IMG/VR virus record: IMGVR_UViG_3300025879_000089
Span: 1-26,402 of that record
DNA length: 26,402 bases
Source of the DNA: a virus
Reading direction: 5' to 3' (one strand)
Shown one piece after another: positions 8,832 through 18,035 of this stretch. A program made the position numbers and the translations under genes. The notes beneath the pieces are model-generated. The model was not told where the DNA came from and did not search any database. It worked only from the letters and a program-made list of their open reading frames with translations. Position 1 is the stretch's first letter. Every line of letters starts with the position of its first letter.

Positions 8832-11800
8832 CTAGAACCATGTTCTATCACCATAAATATTTGGTAATCCAAAATCTATTTTATTTGATAAAAATGCATT
8901 TCTAATATTAGTATTAGATGGTGATGCAGATGCAAACGTATTATAGTTAGTTAATAAAGAAGCATCAATAGAATTTATATTTTTACCTAAAGGTCTATAT
9001 TTAGCATATACTGAAATATCAAAATTAAAACTATTGTTGTATGAATCTAAAATATCTAATCCAATTTCTTTAGTATAAGTTAAATTTTTTGAAAGTCCAG
9101 TAACAACGCCACCAATTCTACCAATACCCGAAGATCCAGGTCCGTAATAATCTGTCATTCTATATTGAAAAACTAGATCTAATGTAATTGCATTTGCATT
9201 TCCACCTGGAATTATAGTTTTACCAGTTTTATTATCTGCATCTACAACCAAAGATTCTTTATCTAACGGAGCAACATATAAAAACGAGCCACATGACTGA
9301 CCACCTAATAAATATTGATCGTCTGGTTCAAATGAATTTTTAATAGTCTTTCTTAAACCAGGATTACCTTCATTATTTATAGTTTCAATTATTTTAAATG
9401 CAGTTTGTTGTTTACCATGACTATCATCTGATCTTCTAGGTGTTGTTTTTGGAAAACCAGCCATACCATTACTTTGAATATCTAATAAAGTTAAGTTTCC
9501 TCCATTACCTTGTAATAAAGGATGGTCTATATGCATTAAAATACCATTATTATATTTTTTATTAGTTACAGTAGCTAAAGTTGTTAATAATGGCTCAGAA
9601 GTGCCAGTGTTATAATCACCGTTCCAAATAAAATCAACAGCACTTTCAGATCCATTATTATCATATGCTGTAAAATTTGCACTAGAATAATCTTTAGAAC
9701 CATCAGGTAGTGTTAGAACTCCTTCAATATTATAATTTAAACCATATTCGTATAAAGAATATCCAGTGTCACCGCCAGTAGTATCCCCATCATTGGGGTC
9801 ATGAATATCCTCAACTACATAAAAATCTTTATCATTAGCCAAGTTAGTAAATCTTGAATTAATAAATTGACCCCTTAATTGAGATGATTGCTCTGGACTT
9901 GAATTAAACCATTCATAATCTACAATATCAGTTGAATCTAAGTTTTGATAAACCACAGGTACTAAATCATATTTACCTTCAGTTGTATAATATGTATTAT
10001 CTATTACTTTCGGATCAATAGTACCAGTACCTAAACCAAATTTAGTATTATCAGTAGAGGTATATGCAGGTTGTGTACGATCACCTATAATTCGTGCAAT
10101 TAATTCTAAATTAGTTGCTTTAGTATTAGAAAGTTCAACCTTAAAGTTTTTAGTAACAATAAATCCTTTAAAATTAGTTTCAGGTAATTCATCAATATAA
10201 TAACCAGCAAATAATTTAACTTTAGAGTTATTTGTTACTGGTGTTACATTACCGTCTTCATCAATAATACGTACTTGTAACTCTCCTATAGTACCTTCAA
10301 CCTGTGCTCTTAATCTTAAGACCTCTTCTTGTAATTGTACTAATTTATCATAAACTGAAATAGGCGCCTGTTCATCAGTTAAGAAACCAGAAGAAATTCC
10401 GGTTGCAGTATGTGCAAAAAACTTATCATTAGTTGTAAAACCATCACCTATATGCTGATATAATCCGGCTGCAGATAAATCAGATTCTATTTGTACTTTA
10501 ATATTATCAATTTCATTAGAAGATACAACACTACTCAATGAATCTGTTGCTAATTCTCCTTCTGGAAATTCTATTCTAGTTATTTCTGACCAGTCGCTTA
10601 CTATAGGATTAGCTGGGAATCCTGCTTCAGAAACGGATTTTACCATTATTTCTACAATTTCACCGCTACTAATAGGAATATCTAATGAATTGAAGTTAAT
10701 TGCTTGTGCATCTTCTTCGCTTTCTGACATCCATTTATAAACACCATTATCATTTTTACCACGAGATCTAACTGGTCCATTAAGTTCTACCCAGTTTGAA
10801 AACGCTGCAGTTTTTTCGGTATTATTTACACCATCATTAAATTTAATCTGTTCTATCTGGCTAGTTTTACCATTAGTCGATACGTAACGATATCTAATCT
10901 TAAATTGAACAACTTCTTGTGAAATTTCTTCACCAATAATTTTTGGATCTGGTACTGACCAAAATCCACGAACTCTAAATTTAGGAGATACTTTAGCTAA
11001 GTCAGAAGATTCAGCACTTGCCTTAATATCAGTCACTAATGAAGCGTATAACTTAGATTCAGAATCTCTTTCAGATATTAATGAATTTAATTCATTTTTT
11101 TGTTTATCTTTTTCAATTTGAGATTTAAATTTACGAGTATTAAGTTCAGCTTTTTTCTGACGTATTGATTCATCTAACTGTTTTAAAGTTTGTTCAGATG
11201 TAATTTTATCAGCTTTTAACCTTTTAATTTTTTGTGTTGTTGAATTATCAGTTAAATGTTTGTTTATTTGTATTACTTTAAAGTTATCATCTTGTAATAC
11301 TGGCGCATTTGGAACAATACCAACTGATGCTGGCGGAATATAATCAACCTTTAGTGATTTAATAAATTGTCCAAAATCAGAAACCTCATCTCTATAATAT
11401 TCTGCAAGAGATTTTGAATTTCCTTCAGCATCAATTATTAAAAGTTCATTTGAAAAGAATCCAACTCCTGGAGAATAATCCTCAGCAGGAATATTAGAAC
11501 TTGGATCAATTGGTTTAACAAAAACAATCTGTCTTTCATTATAACCAACTTTAACTTCAATATCTACATTAGTATCTATATCTTTATAAACATTAAGTTG
11601 ATTTGCACCAATTTTAATAACTTCAAATCCTTCAAGTAATTGAAGTTCAACTTGTGTTGTTGAATTATCAATTGACTTGATTTGGTATCTAGTTGAATAG
11701 TTACCAGAATTTATAATTAAAGAATCACCAACCTTTAAGACCTCAGTGTCTTTAAGTGTTTTAGATGAATCTGTGTAAGTTAATTTGTTAAGGGTATATA

Positions 11801-12515
11801 ACTTGATAGTCTTTGTTTGGGTTGAACCATCAACAGTTACTGATTTTTGCTGATTGTCTATCTTAATAACATCAAAAGATCCATTATATTGAATAGTTCT
11901 GATTGGCATATCAACAATCTCAGAATCTATTCTATATTTTATAGAATTTTCAATAAGTGCATTTTTAAAGGTAGAATAATCTATTTCGCTATTTCCATTA
12001 TAGATGCTATTAAATTGTTCAACGCTTGCATCATCTTCATTTTCAAAAATATATCTTTCGGTGTAAACTCTTTCGGTTTCTACTGGGATTTGACCACTAA
12101 CATCTAAATTAATAGTTAGTAATGGGTTTAAAAAATCTTCGAAGAAATCGTTTAATTTAGTACTAAATTCAGTAGGTGCTGCAAGAGAAGTAATTGACTT
12201 TGAAGGTCCTTTAAGTCTTGCAGTATGAATAGTTCTATAAGAACCATCCTTAAGGCGAACACTTGTATTTGCTCCACTGAGACCAGCAATAGAACTCATA
12301 TTCTTATTCAATCTCTCAATCTCAGATTTTAAATATCCAAAAGCTGGAATCTGTATGGTATCCATAGTTCCAGTTTTAGTATTAAATAAATCAATTGTGA
12401 CATTTTCTTTATCTGTCGTAATTGCTTCATTTATTCTGTTAAATGTCTCAAGTGAATTAGTGTTTAATTCTAAAAACTGCTCAAGTAATTGTGATATTGA
12501 ATTGCTAGCGCTCAT
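8832..12515 (-). CDS. Large baseplate/tail structural protein with coiled coil and FnIII-like domain (1227 aa)
   Basis: This 1227-residue protein begins with a helical segment (SISQLLEQFLELNTNSLETF) and has a charged heptad-like coiled coil at about 425-500, rich in Lys, Glu and Gln. Residues about 514-650 are beta-rich (RGFWSVPDP, QFKIRYRYVS, VEIMVKSVSEAGFP, SDWSEITRIEFP). This is the strand and tryptophan pattern of a fibronectin type III-like domain, and the assignment is by pattern only. A second helical stretch near 725-745 (VYDKLVQLQEEVLRLRAQVE) could trimerise. The C-terminal 400 residues look beta-rich. The ATG overlaps no gene but lies one base after the previous stop (TAA-T-ATG), so translation is probably coupled. 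The likely role is an elongated baseplate or fibre-connector protein. It occupies a position like T4 gp9-gp12 but shows no similarity I can claim. Confidence 0.9.
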   Translation of the reverse strand: MSASNSISQLLEQFLELNTNSLETFNRINEAITTDKENVTIDLFNTKTGTMDTIQIPAFGYLKSEIERLNKNMSSIAGLSGANTSVRLKDGSYRTIHTARLKGPSKSITSLAAPTEFSTKLNDFFEDFLNPLLTINLDVSGQIPVETERVYTERYIFENEDDASVEQFNSIYNGNSEIDYSTFKNALIENSIKYRIDSEIVDMPIRTIQYNGSFDVIKIDNQQKSVTVDGSTQTKTIKLYTLNKLTYTDSSKTLKDTEVLKVGDSLIINSGNYSTRYQIKSIDNSTTQVELQLLEGFEVIKIGANQLNVYKDIDTNVDIEVKVGYNERQIVFVKPIDPSSNIPAEDYSPGVGFFSNELLIIDAEGNSKSLAEYYRDEVSDFGQFIKSLKVDYIPPASVGIVPNAPVLQDDNFKVIQINKHLTDNSTTQKIKRLKADKITSEQTLKQLDESIRQKKAELNTRKFKSQIEKDKQKNELNSLISERDSESKLYASLVTDIKASAESSDLAKVSPKFRVRGFWSVPDPKIIGEEISQEVVQFKIRYRYVSTNGKTSQIEQIKFNDGVNNTEKTAAFSNWVELNGPVRSRGKNDNGVYKWMSESEEDAQAINFNSLDIPISSGEIVEIMVKSVSEAGFPANPIVSDWSEITRIEFPEGELATDSLSSVVSSNEIDNIKVQIESDLSAAGLYQHIGDGFTTNDKFFAHTATGISSGFLTDEQAPISVYDKLVQLQEEVLRLRAQVEGTIGELQVRIIDEDGNVTPVTNNSKVKLFAGYYIDELPETNFKGFIVTKNFKVELSNTKATNLELIARIIGDRTQPAYTSTDNTKFGLGTGTIDPKVIDNTYYTTEGKYDLVPVVYQNLDSTDIVDYEWFNSSPEQSSQLRGQFINSRFTNLANDKDFYVVEDIHDPNDGDTTGGDTGYSLYEYGLNYNIEGVLTLPDGSKDYSSANFTAYDNNGSESAVDFIWNGDYNTGTSEPLLTTLATVTNKKYNNGILMHIDHPLLQGNGGNLTLLDIQSNGMAGFPKTTPRRSDDSHGKQQTAFKIIETINNEGNPGLRKTIKNSFEPDDQYLLGGQSCGSFLYVAPLDKESLVVDADNKTGKTIIPGGNANAITLDLVFQYRMTDYYGPGSSGIGRIGGVVTGLSKNLTYTKEIGLDILDSYNNSFNFDISVYAKYRPLGKNINSIDASLLTNYNTFASASPSNTNIRNAFLSNKIDFGLPNIYGDRTWF

Positions 12516-12516
12516 A

Positions 12517-14439
12517 TTATCTTATAATTTCAAGATCAAATGTCTTGTTTATTTCATCAATACAGACAAATTCAAAGTATGGTCTATTGCTAAGTAAATC
12601 ACTAGAACTAATAGTTGATTTTAACAACCACCCCTTGTTTTTCTCTGTATAAATATTAATTTTATATGCTTCTAATGAAGGTAAATCATCTTTGAAAGAA
12701 AACTTAATAGTTTGTCCAGCTTTCCAAGAATTAATACCATCATCTAGGTATATATTCATGTCTCCTTCAAATGAACTTGAATCAATATTAAATCTAATTA
12801 AGTTTTCATATGCTTTTATTCTACAAATAATCCCAGTATTTATTGCAAGTCCAGGGTTCCATTTATTAGAACTTGTGATTTGATCTGATGTTGCACCAGA
12901 AGCTATATCATAATTAAATATTTGAGGTAAATTATACCCATAATTAGTGTTTACAATTTTAATTTTACCATTTGTCGATTTATCAATTAGAGTACCACTT
13001 CCTGAATCTAAAACATCAGTATTGTATTGTATTTCTGTAGGTATTACACCGCTTATTATTTGATTAATTCTAGCGTTTGTTGAAGTTATCATATCTAAAA
13101 TAGAAGATGAATTTGCATAATTTAATTTGGCATCTTCAACTGAATTTTCTAGACTAGTAAGTCTGGTAGGTATGTCGTTTTGTTGTTGCGATGTTAATAA
13201 AATACTCTCTAAATCATTAAGTCTAGCTGATATATTAGCATATGCATTATTTGCTTCAATTAGTATATTAGCTGCGTTCTGCAAAGCAGTTGTCGTATCT
13301 AGGAATATATCCATAGAAAACGTCGTAAAATCATTAATATTGTTTTCAATACCAACATTATCTAATGACGAGTTAAATTTAACATTTAACTTAAGCGCAA
13401 ATGCATTACCATTTAATCCTGTAACATCATTTGGCTTGTATTTAGTCAATTCAGGTATATACCAACCGGTAGATGATGGATCATTTTTCCAATTATCTAA
13501 AATAATTATACCATATAGGTTGGTTGATTTATTACCTAAGTTTGATTTTGAATATACATCATAGTACACTAATATCGCATTAAATCTAAAATCACCACCC
13601 CTTTTAGAATAGTCTAAGAAGTTATTTAATTTTGCATCATTTGTAATTTTAGCATAGACTGATGGATTCCACTCAATTCCGTAATTATAAGCAGTATTAT
13701 CTATATTAATAGTTCCTACGCTGTTATCAGATATTGCTTCTAAATTAAGTTTAGGATCTGGGTGTGTTTGTCCATCTCTTCCATTAATAGTATCTAATGG
13801 ACTATATGATGTTGCAGTTGTATTATAATTTGATGATTTAAATAGGACATTTGGCGTATATCCAACCGATGAAGGAACATTTACAAATATTTCATTATAA
13901 ACATTTCCTTGATAGTTTTTATCATTTGAAACATCAATATTTCCAATATATTGAACTACTCTACTATAATTAGTCCCTATATTTAGGGTATTATTTGGTT
14001 CTTCAATGGCTCTAGAATAGCTGCTAACAACTTCTTGTGATGTTGCCTGTTGTAATCTTATAGCACCTAAGTGATTTAACCATTTAAAGAATATTTTCTC
14101 TGAATCAGATGCGTAAAGCACTGGATCAAAGTCATCATCATTTAAAATAAAGTTTTCAAAATTTAATGCATAGTTCTGGAATGTTCTTGCAAAATCTATA
14201 TTTGCGTCACCGTCTTCAACGTAATTTGCCCCACTTGCATCAAATAAATTTTCAAATTGAATGTAGTTATCACCACTATTAGGCGCAGCAACAACTGGAA
14301 TGTCAAGAAGCGCGAACTTCGAGTATTCAAAATTTATATCTGGGTTGTAATATGCTCTTGTCAAATCCCTAGCAGCGCTTGAAAAGGCATACATAGTACC
14401 TCCTTGTTCCTGTGGGATTCTTATTAATGGTGTAGCCAT
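12517..14439 (-). CDS. Baseplate-associated structural protein with coiled coil (640 aa)
   Basis: The N-terminus (MATPLIRIPQEQGGTMYAFS, then SAARDLTRAYYNPD and KFALLDIPVV) looks like the opening of a structural family in marine T4-like phages. That is recalled, not searched. Residues about 85-200 contain conserved-looking aromatic segments (FARTFQNYALNFENFIL, EKIFFKWLNHLGAIRL, YNEIFVNVPSSVGYTP). Residues about 382-465 form a predicted coiled coil (NISARLNDLESILL, RLTSLENSVEDAK), which suggests trimerisation. The final 130 residues look like a beta-sandwich. It lies downstream of the gp7-like gene, where T4 has gp8-gp10, but it does not resemble T4 gp8 in length or sequence. There is no Shine-Dalgarno sequence. 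A GATATATAG sequence within the preceding gene lies 52 bases upstream. Confidence 0.9.
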   Translation of the reverse strand: MATPLIRIPQEQGGTMYAFSSAARDLTRAYYNPDINFEYSKFALLDIPVVAAPNSGDNYIQFENLFDASGANYVEDGDANIDFARTFQNYALNFENFILNDDDFDPVLYASDSEKIFFKWLNHLGAIRLQQATSQEVVSSYSRAIEEPNNTLNIGTNYSRVVQYIGNIDVSNDKNYQGNVYNEIFVNVPSSVGYTPNVLFKSSNYNTTATSYSPLDTINGRDGQTHPDPKLNLEAISDNSVGTINIDNTAYNYGIEWNPSVYAKITNDAKLNNFLDYSKRGGDFRFNAILVYYDVYSKSNLGNKSTNLYGIIILDNWKNDPSSTGWYIPELTKYKPNDVTGLNGNAFALKLNVKFNSSLDNVGIENNINDFTTFSMDIFLDTTTALQNAANILIEANNAYANISARLNDLESILLTSQQQNDIPTRLTSLENSVEDAKLNYANSSSILDMITSTNARINQIISGVIPTEIQYNTDVLDSGSGTLIDKSTNGKIKIVNTNYGYNLPQIFNYDIASGATSDQITSSNKWNPGLAINTGIICRIKAYENLIRFNIDSSSFEGDMNIYLDDGINSWKAGQTIKFSFKDDLPSLEAYKINIYTEKNKGWLLKSTISSSDLLSNRPYFEFVCIDEINKTFDLEIIR

Positions 14440-14458
14440 TTATTTCAGTTTAATTTTA

Positions 14459-15013
14459 TTAGTTTTTAGAAATCACATACCAAGATGAACCTATATATCT
14501 AAGTGTCATGGCTTTATTATCATCTAGTGTGATATTTACTGTCTCTCCAGCGATATTGCTAAAATTAAAAATAATGGAATCTCCTGACGGTATTAATGTA
14601 ATTTCTTGACCCTCTCTTGCAATTGCTAAAGTAACTGGTGTTGTAAATGAAGTTGAATCCATCACATATGTTGAATGTTCCCATCCACCATCTGTTGGAA
14701 GTTCAGTAACTGGTGTTGTTCCTCCTGCTACCGAATAAACAACTCCTTTTTGAAGATTCACATGTGCATCAAAACTTGTTTCAACATTAAAGGTAGCATC
14801 GCCAGAGGTTACTAATAATGTGTCAATTGATCCATTATTTATAGTAAGGCTTCCAGCTCTAACATTACCTATTAGTGATAATGTCTGTGAAGTTGTGTTT
14901 AACAGTGTAGAAATTTCTGATAGTTCAGTATTTAGCGCTGAGAAATTATCGTTGAGAATAATTCTTGACGAAGAAAGGCTATCTGTTCCTAATATTTGTG
15001 TAATATTTGCCAT
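14459..15013 (-). CDS. Small fibre-like structural protein (184 aa)
   Basis: This 184-residue protein has an N-terminal helical segment (residues 15-48, ILNDNFSALNTELSEISTLL) of the kind that trimerises phage fibres. Short beta repeats follow (residues 50-90, SLTINNGSIDTLLVTSGDAT), resembling a beta-helix shaft. It ends in a compact beta head (LAIAREGQEITLIPSGDS, LRYIGSSWYVIS), a type of ending common in fibre and spike knobs. It sits 1 base after the gp7-like stop and 19 bases before the next ATG, so it belongs to the same transcription unit. A short fibre or wedge-peripheral pin is inferred. No specific T4 homologue is recognised. Confidence 0.88.
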   Translation of the reverse strand: MANITQILGTDSLSSSRIILNDNFSALNTELSEISTLLNTTSQTLSLIGNVRAGSLTINNGSIDTLLVTSGDATFNVETSFDAHVNLQKGVVYSVAGGTTPVTELPTDGGWEHSTYVMDSTSFTTPVTLAIAREGQEITLIPSGDSIIFNFSNIAGETVNITLDDNKAMTLRYIGSSWYVISKN

Positions 15014-15014
15014 T

Positions 15015-17762
15015 TTAAATGATTTTTATGATATTTTTATTTGTTGTGTTTTTATTTCCATTAACATCAGTAAGCTCTAACTCAACTTTATAATCTCCTT
15101 TGTGTTTAAAAAGATGTGTTAGCCACTTATTATTATAATATATATCATCAACATTTATCGTATTATTTTTTAATACCCATCTTTGTGAAACTATTCCTGG
15201 CATATTAGTATTATCATATGACAATGTTAGATGATTTAACATTTTTAATTCTTCTTGTGAGTCAATTACTGATACATCAAAAAAGCTAGGATTATAACTT
15301 TCATGGTGTTGTTTTGAACCTTCAATTATTTCACCACCTAATGGATTATTAAAGTAAACATCCTCATAATCATAAGATCTTGACGGCTCTTCTCCAACTG
15401 CTAAAATATAATAACACTTATCTATAAAATCAAAATCACCATCTCCATCAACATCAACCGCTATATGATTAAAGTTAAATTTAGAAATTATGGGGTGATC
15501 TTCTGGATCTATTGAATTTAATTCAGTTGCAACGTTATAATGTCCTGTAACATCAGCATCTGATGTTGGATATGTTGATTGTATTGTATATTGATCTGTT
15601 TCAACAGCGTTGGTAATTGGGTTTATTCTTGTCATTATAAATATATGTCCATTCTGTTTTCCAGCAATATCCATTTTAAATGAAGCATTTATATCTCCAC
15701 CAACTCTTGTCATATTCCAATTTATCTCTTGACCATCATTCCAAACATGTGGTTTTAATTCATTCCATCTATAAGGTCCTGTAGTTTCAGCAAAACCAGT
15801 CAAGGAATTTTCATCCATATATCTTCTAACTGTTGAGAATGAATATCCTCCAACATCTTTTGCATCATGTACATAATTTGCTCGATCAAGCGTTAAATAA
15901 TATGTTGCAATAACATCTTCAACCTTTTCGGTATTTTCAGCGCCAGTATTCCAATCGCTTCCTGCATTATTCCAGGTATATTTGTATTGATTCCAATTTA
16001 ATTTTGGAAGTATCTTTTGAGTAACGCCGTATATTTCAACATTTTTACTCTTAACATTAATGTAGCCTGGTTTTCTATAAGAACTTCTAACATTAAAAAG
16101 ATCATACATTGCTAATTCAACACTATAATCTCCAGTAAATGGAAGTGTTATTGGAAATTTTGAATATGTGTCGATTGGTCCTCTAAAAGTCTTTAAATAA
16201 CCTCTGGGTCCGCTGATAATCCATTCAACTTCATAAATATTTTGTTTCCACCAATTATCCCATTCTAAATGGTCATCTCCAGTATCTTCAGCATCCATCC
16301 ATGTAAATTGTGCATCATCCCATGTTTCCTTGTATGATTCTATGTTTAATACGACTGGAGCACCTATTGGAATCCCAGATATTGTGTTAAACGTATCTAA
16401 ACTATTATCATAATAGGTTTCATAGAAAGAATTGATTGACTCTATAACTTCATTGGCATCTTTTTGATTTGTAAATGGAAAGGTTTGATTTATTCCAGTA
16501 AGTCTGTAATCAACCTTTCTTAAATCTTCAATAAATAACTGTCTATCCTCTGGGTATTTTTTAAATGCAACCTCAACACCTGCAGTTTGGTTTTTAATCA
16601 CATGTTGATTATTCCAAACGTTTAAATTAAATTGAGAGAAATAATCTCCCTCTCCAGTAATATCAACAATCTTAGCCTGTAGTGGCAAGTATTGTTTTTG
16701 AAGTTTTCTCTTAAGACCATATAATTTTATAAGAACTTCATCTGGGGAATAGTCTGTTGATTCTTTAACAGTTGGGATATCCCATTCATCTAATCCACCG
16801 TCGGCCTCGTTTAACCTATAAACTAATGAAAATCTTGAAGTTTTCTTTAAGTTTGAATTTGGAAGCTTAGTGTCATTATTTTTATTAGATAAAAAACCAA
16901 TACTGTCCTGTCCAGGAACTGCAATGGCTTTTAATTTACCAAAGTTCTCATTCTGTTCATTAATATTTAGCCAATATTCTTTAAGAGTTATTTTATCATA
17001 TCCAAAGAAATCGATTGCATTTAGTAAGGCTTTATATGTCCCAACAAATGGCTTAATCTGAGATGCTTGTAAAAGTAATTCTTTTCTCTTCTCATTTAAT
17101 ATTTTCCAGTCAGTTGAAAGCTCCTTTATATCTGACTTCTTAAAAATAAAATAGTCAGTCTCTTCAAGTAGCATTCCCATATTTGAAAGAAGAACTTTAA
17201 GTCTTTCATCCTCTCCTTCAACCTCTCCATATACTCTAATATTAGCAATTGGAATCACTTCCGAATTTGCGTCATTGACTAAGTTTATCTCAAGTATTCT
17301 AGTGTGATACCCTTCAACTTCGCTATTAAGTGCTATATTATAACTAATAGCAGATTTAGGTGTACTGTAGCTTACCGTGTTAACTCCAGTCACTTGATTG
17401 GTAGATACTGCGTAAGAATTATCTAATATTTTAAACTTTTGTTCAACTTGTTTCTGTACAAATAGATCTCCATCCTGCTGAGTTACACCATATAAAAAAA
17501 TATCATCACTAAATTCATAATCATTTAAAAATTTAGCGGTAAAATATGAGTCATCATTAATATTTGAAATTGGAGTTATCCATAGTTCATCGCCAAGACC
17601 GCCTGTTGCCTTTTCAAGAATATGGATTGTCAATGTCTCATAAAGACCTGTTGAAACTTCTGGTAAATAACAAACACCCTCCCATATATTTGTTTCTTGA
17701 TTAAAAATCAAGTTCAAATCATCTGAGTTATTATCAAAAAATCTTAAGTTTTGAATAGCCAT
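15015..17762 (-). CDS. gp7-like baseplate wedge protein with extra Trp-rich and Ca-loop segments
   Basis: This 915-residue protein directly follows the gp6 homologue and one small gene, where T4-like phages encode wedge protein gp7 (1032 residues in T4). Residues 201-265 (YFIFKKSDIKEL, DWKILNEKRKELLL, YKALLNAIDFFGYD, KEYWLN) look like the conserved core of gp7-like proteins in non-enterobacterial T4-like phages. Residues about 510-570 (YEVEWIISGPRG, GDYSVELAMYDLFN) and 860-915 (GDYKVELELTDVNGN) resemble PKD/Ig-like beta-sandwiches. Three tryptophan-rich segments (476-506, 588-606, 664-686) recur between them. Residues 770-781 (DVDGDGDFDFID) match an EF-hand calcium loop. It probably links the wedge core to peripheral proteins. 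The gp7 assignment rests on order and recalled family pattern. Confidence 0.8.
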   Translation of the reverse strand: MAIQNLRFFDNNSDDLNLIFNQETNIWEGVCYLPEVSTGLYETLTIHILEKATGGLGDELWITPISNINDDSYFTAKFLNDYEFSDDIFLYGVTQQDGDLFVQKQVEQKFKILDNSYAVSTNQVTGVNTVSYSTPKSAISYNIALNSEVEGYHTRILEINLVNDANSEVIPIANIRVYGEVEGEDERLKVLLSNMGMLLEETDYFIFKKSDIKELSTDWKILNEKRKELLLQASQIKPFVGTYKALLNAIDFFGYDKITLKEYWLNINEQNENFGKLKAIAVPGQDSIGFLSNKNNDTKLPNSNLKKTSRFSLVYRLNEADGGLDEWDIPTVKESTDYSPDEVLIKLYGLKRKLQKQYLPLQAKIVDITGEGDYFSQFNLNVWNNQHVIKNQTAGVEVAFKKYPEDRQLFIEDLRKVDYRLTGINQTFPFTNQKDANEVIESINSFYETYYDNSLDTFNTISGIPIGAPVVLNIESYKETWDDAQFTWMDAEDTGDDHLEWDNWWKQNIYEVEWIISGPRGYLKTFRGPIDTYSKFPITLPFTGDYSVELAMYDLFNVRSSYRKPGYINVKSKNVEIYGVTQKILPKLNWNQYKYTWNNAGSDWNTGAENTEKVEDVIATYYLTLDRANYVHDAKDVGGYSFSTVRRYMDENSLTGFAETTGPYRWNELKPHVWNDGQEINWNMTRVGGDINASFKMDIAGKQNGHIFIMTRINPITNAVETDQYTIQSTYPTSDADVTGHYNVATELNSIDPEDHPIISKFNFNHIAVDVDGDGDFDFIDKCYYILAVGEEPSRSYDYEDVYFNNPLGGEIIEGSKQHHESYNPSFFDVSVIDSQEELKMLNHLTLSYDNTNMPGIVSQRWVLKNNTINVDDIYYNNKWLTHLFKHKGDYKVELELTDVNGNKNTTNKNIIKII

Positions 17763-17765
17763 TTA

Positions 17766-18035
17766 TTATTTTACTTTTTTATCCTCTTTTTTAATAGTAA
17801 ATGATTTATAAGACCTTAAATAAGATACACTATCAATAATGTCTGCAAGCACATGTTGTATCATTATTAAAAAATCACTTAGACTTGGATTCCTCTGGAT
17901 GTGTCTAGAGAGAGAATTCAATAAAACGTTTTCTCTATATGTATTCCCAACATTTTTACGATCATCCATGATAGATTTCCTAACATCATAGTTCCTTTTC
18001 TTTCTTACTTTAAATAAATTCTTAGTAACATCCAT
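17766..18035 (-). CDS. Small basic protein between gp6 and gp7 homologues (89 aa)
   Basis: The start codon shares one base with the stop of the gp6 homologue (TAATG), and the stop lies 3 bases before the gp7-like ATG. Expression is therefore tightly coupled to both wedge proteins. The protein is strongly basic at both ends (KVRKKRNYDVRK and KKEDKKVK) with a hydrophobic helix between (residues 50-75, SLSDFLIMIQHVLADIIDSV). It is too short and too polar for a membrane anchor. I recognise no family. A wedge assembly factor or minor baseplate component is inferred from position. AAAGG lies 7 bases upstream of the ATG. It is the only Shine-Dalgarno-like sequence I saw in the window, and it falls inside the gp6 coding sequence, so it may be accidental. 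Confidence 0.8.
   Translation of the reverse strand: MDVTKNLFKVRKKRNYDVRKSIMDDRKNVGNTYRENVLLNSLSRHIQRNPSLSDFLIMIQHVLADIIDSVSYLRSYKSFTIKKEDKKVK

Noticed and set aside
11847-12597. Plus-strand open frames opposite the 1227- and 640-residue genes
   Set aside because: They are hydrophobic products of reading an AT-rich gene backwards, with no conserved motif, and they conflict with well-supported minus-strand genes.
13127-13564. 145-codon plus-strand frame
   Set aside because: It is the longest antisense frame, but its product is an Ile/Leu/Ser/Val-rich antisense translation of the coiled-coil region of the 640-residue protein. There is no gap, terminator or promoter around it.
12517-14439. Naming the 640-residue protein T4 gp8
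   Set aside because: The position would suit it, but the length is nearly double and I see no sequence resemblance to T4 gp8.
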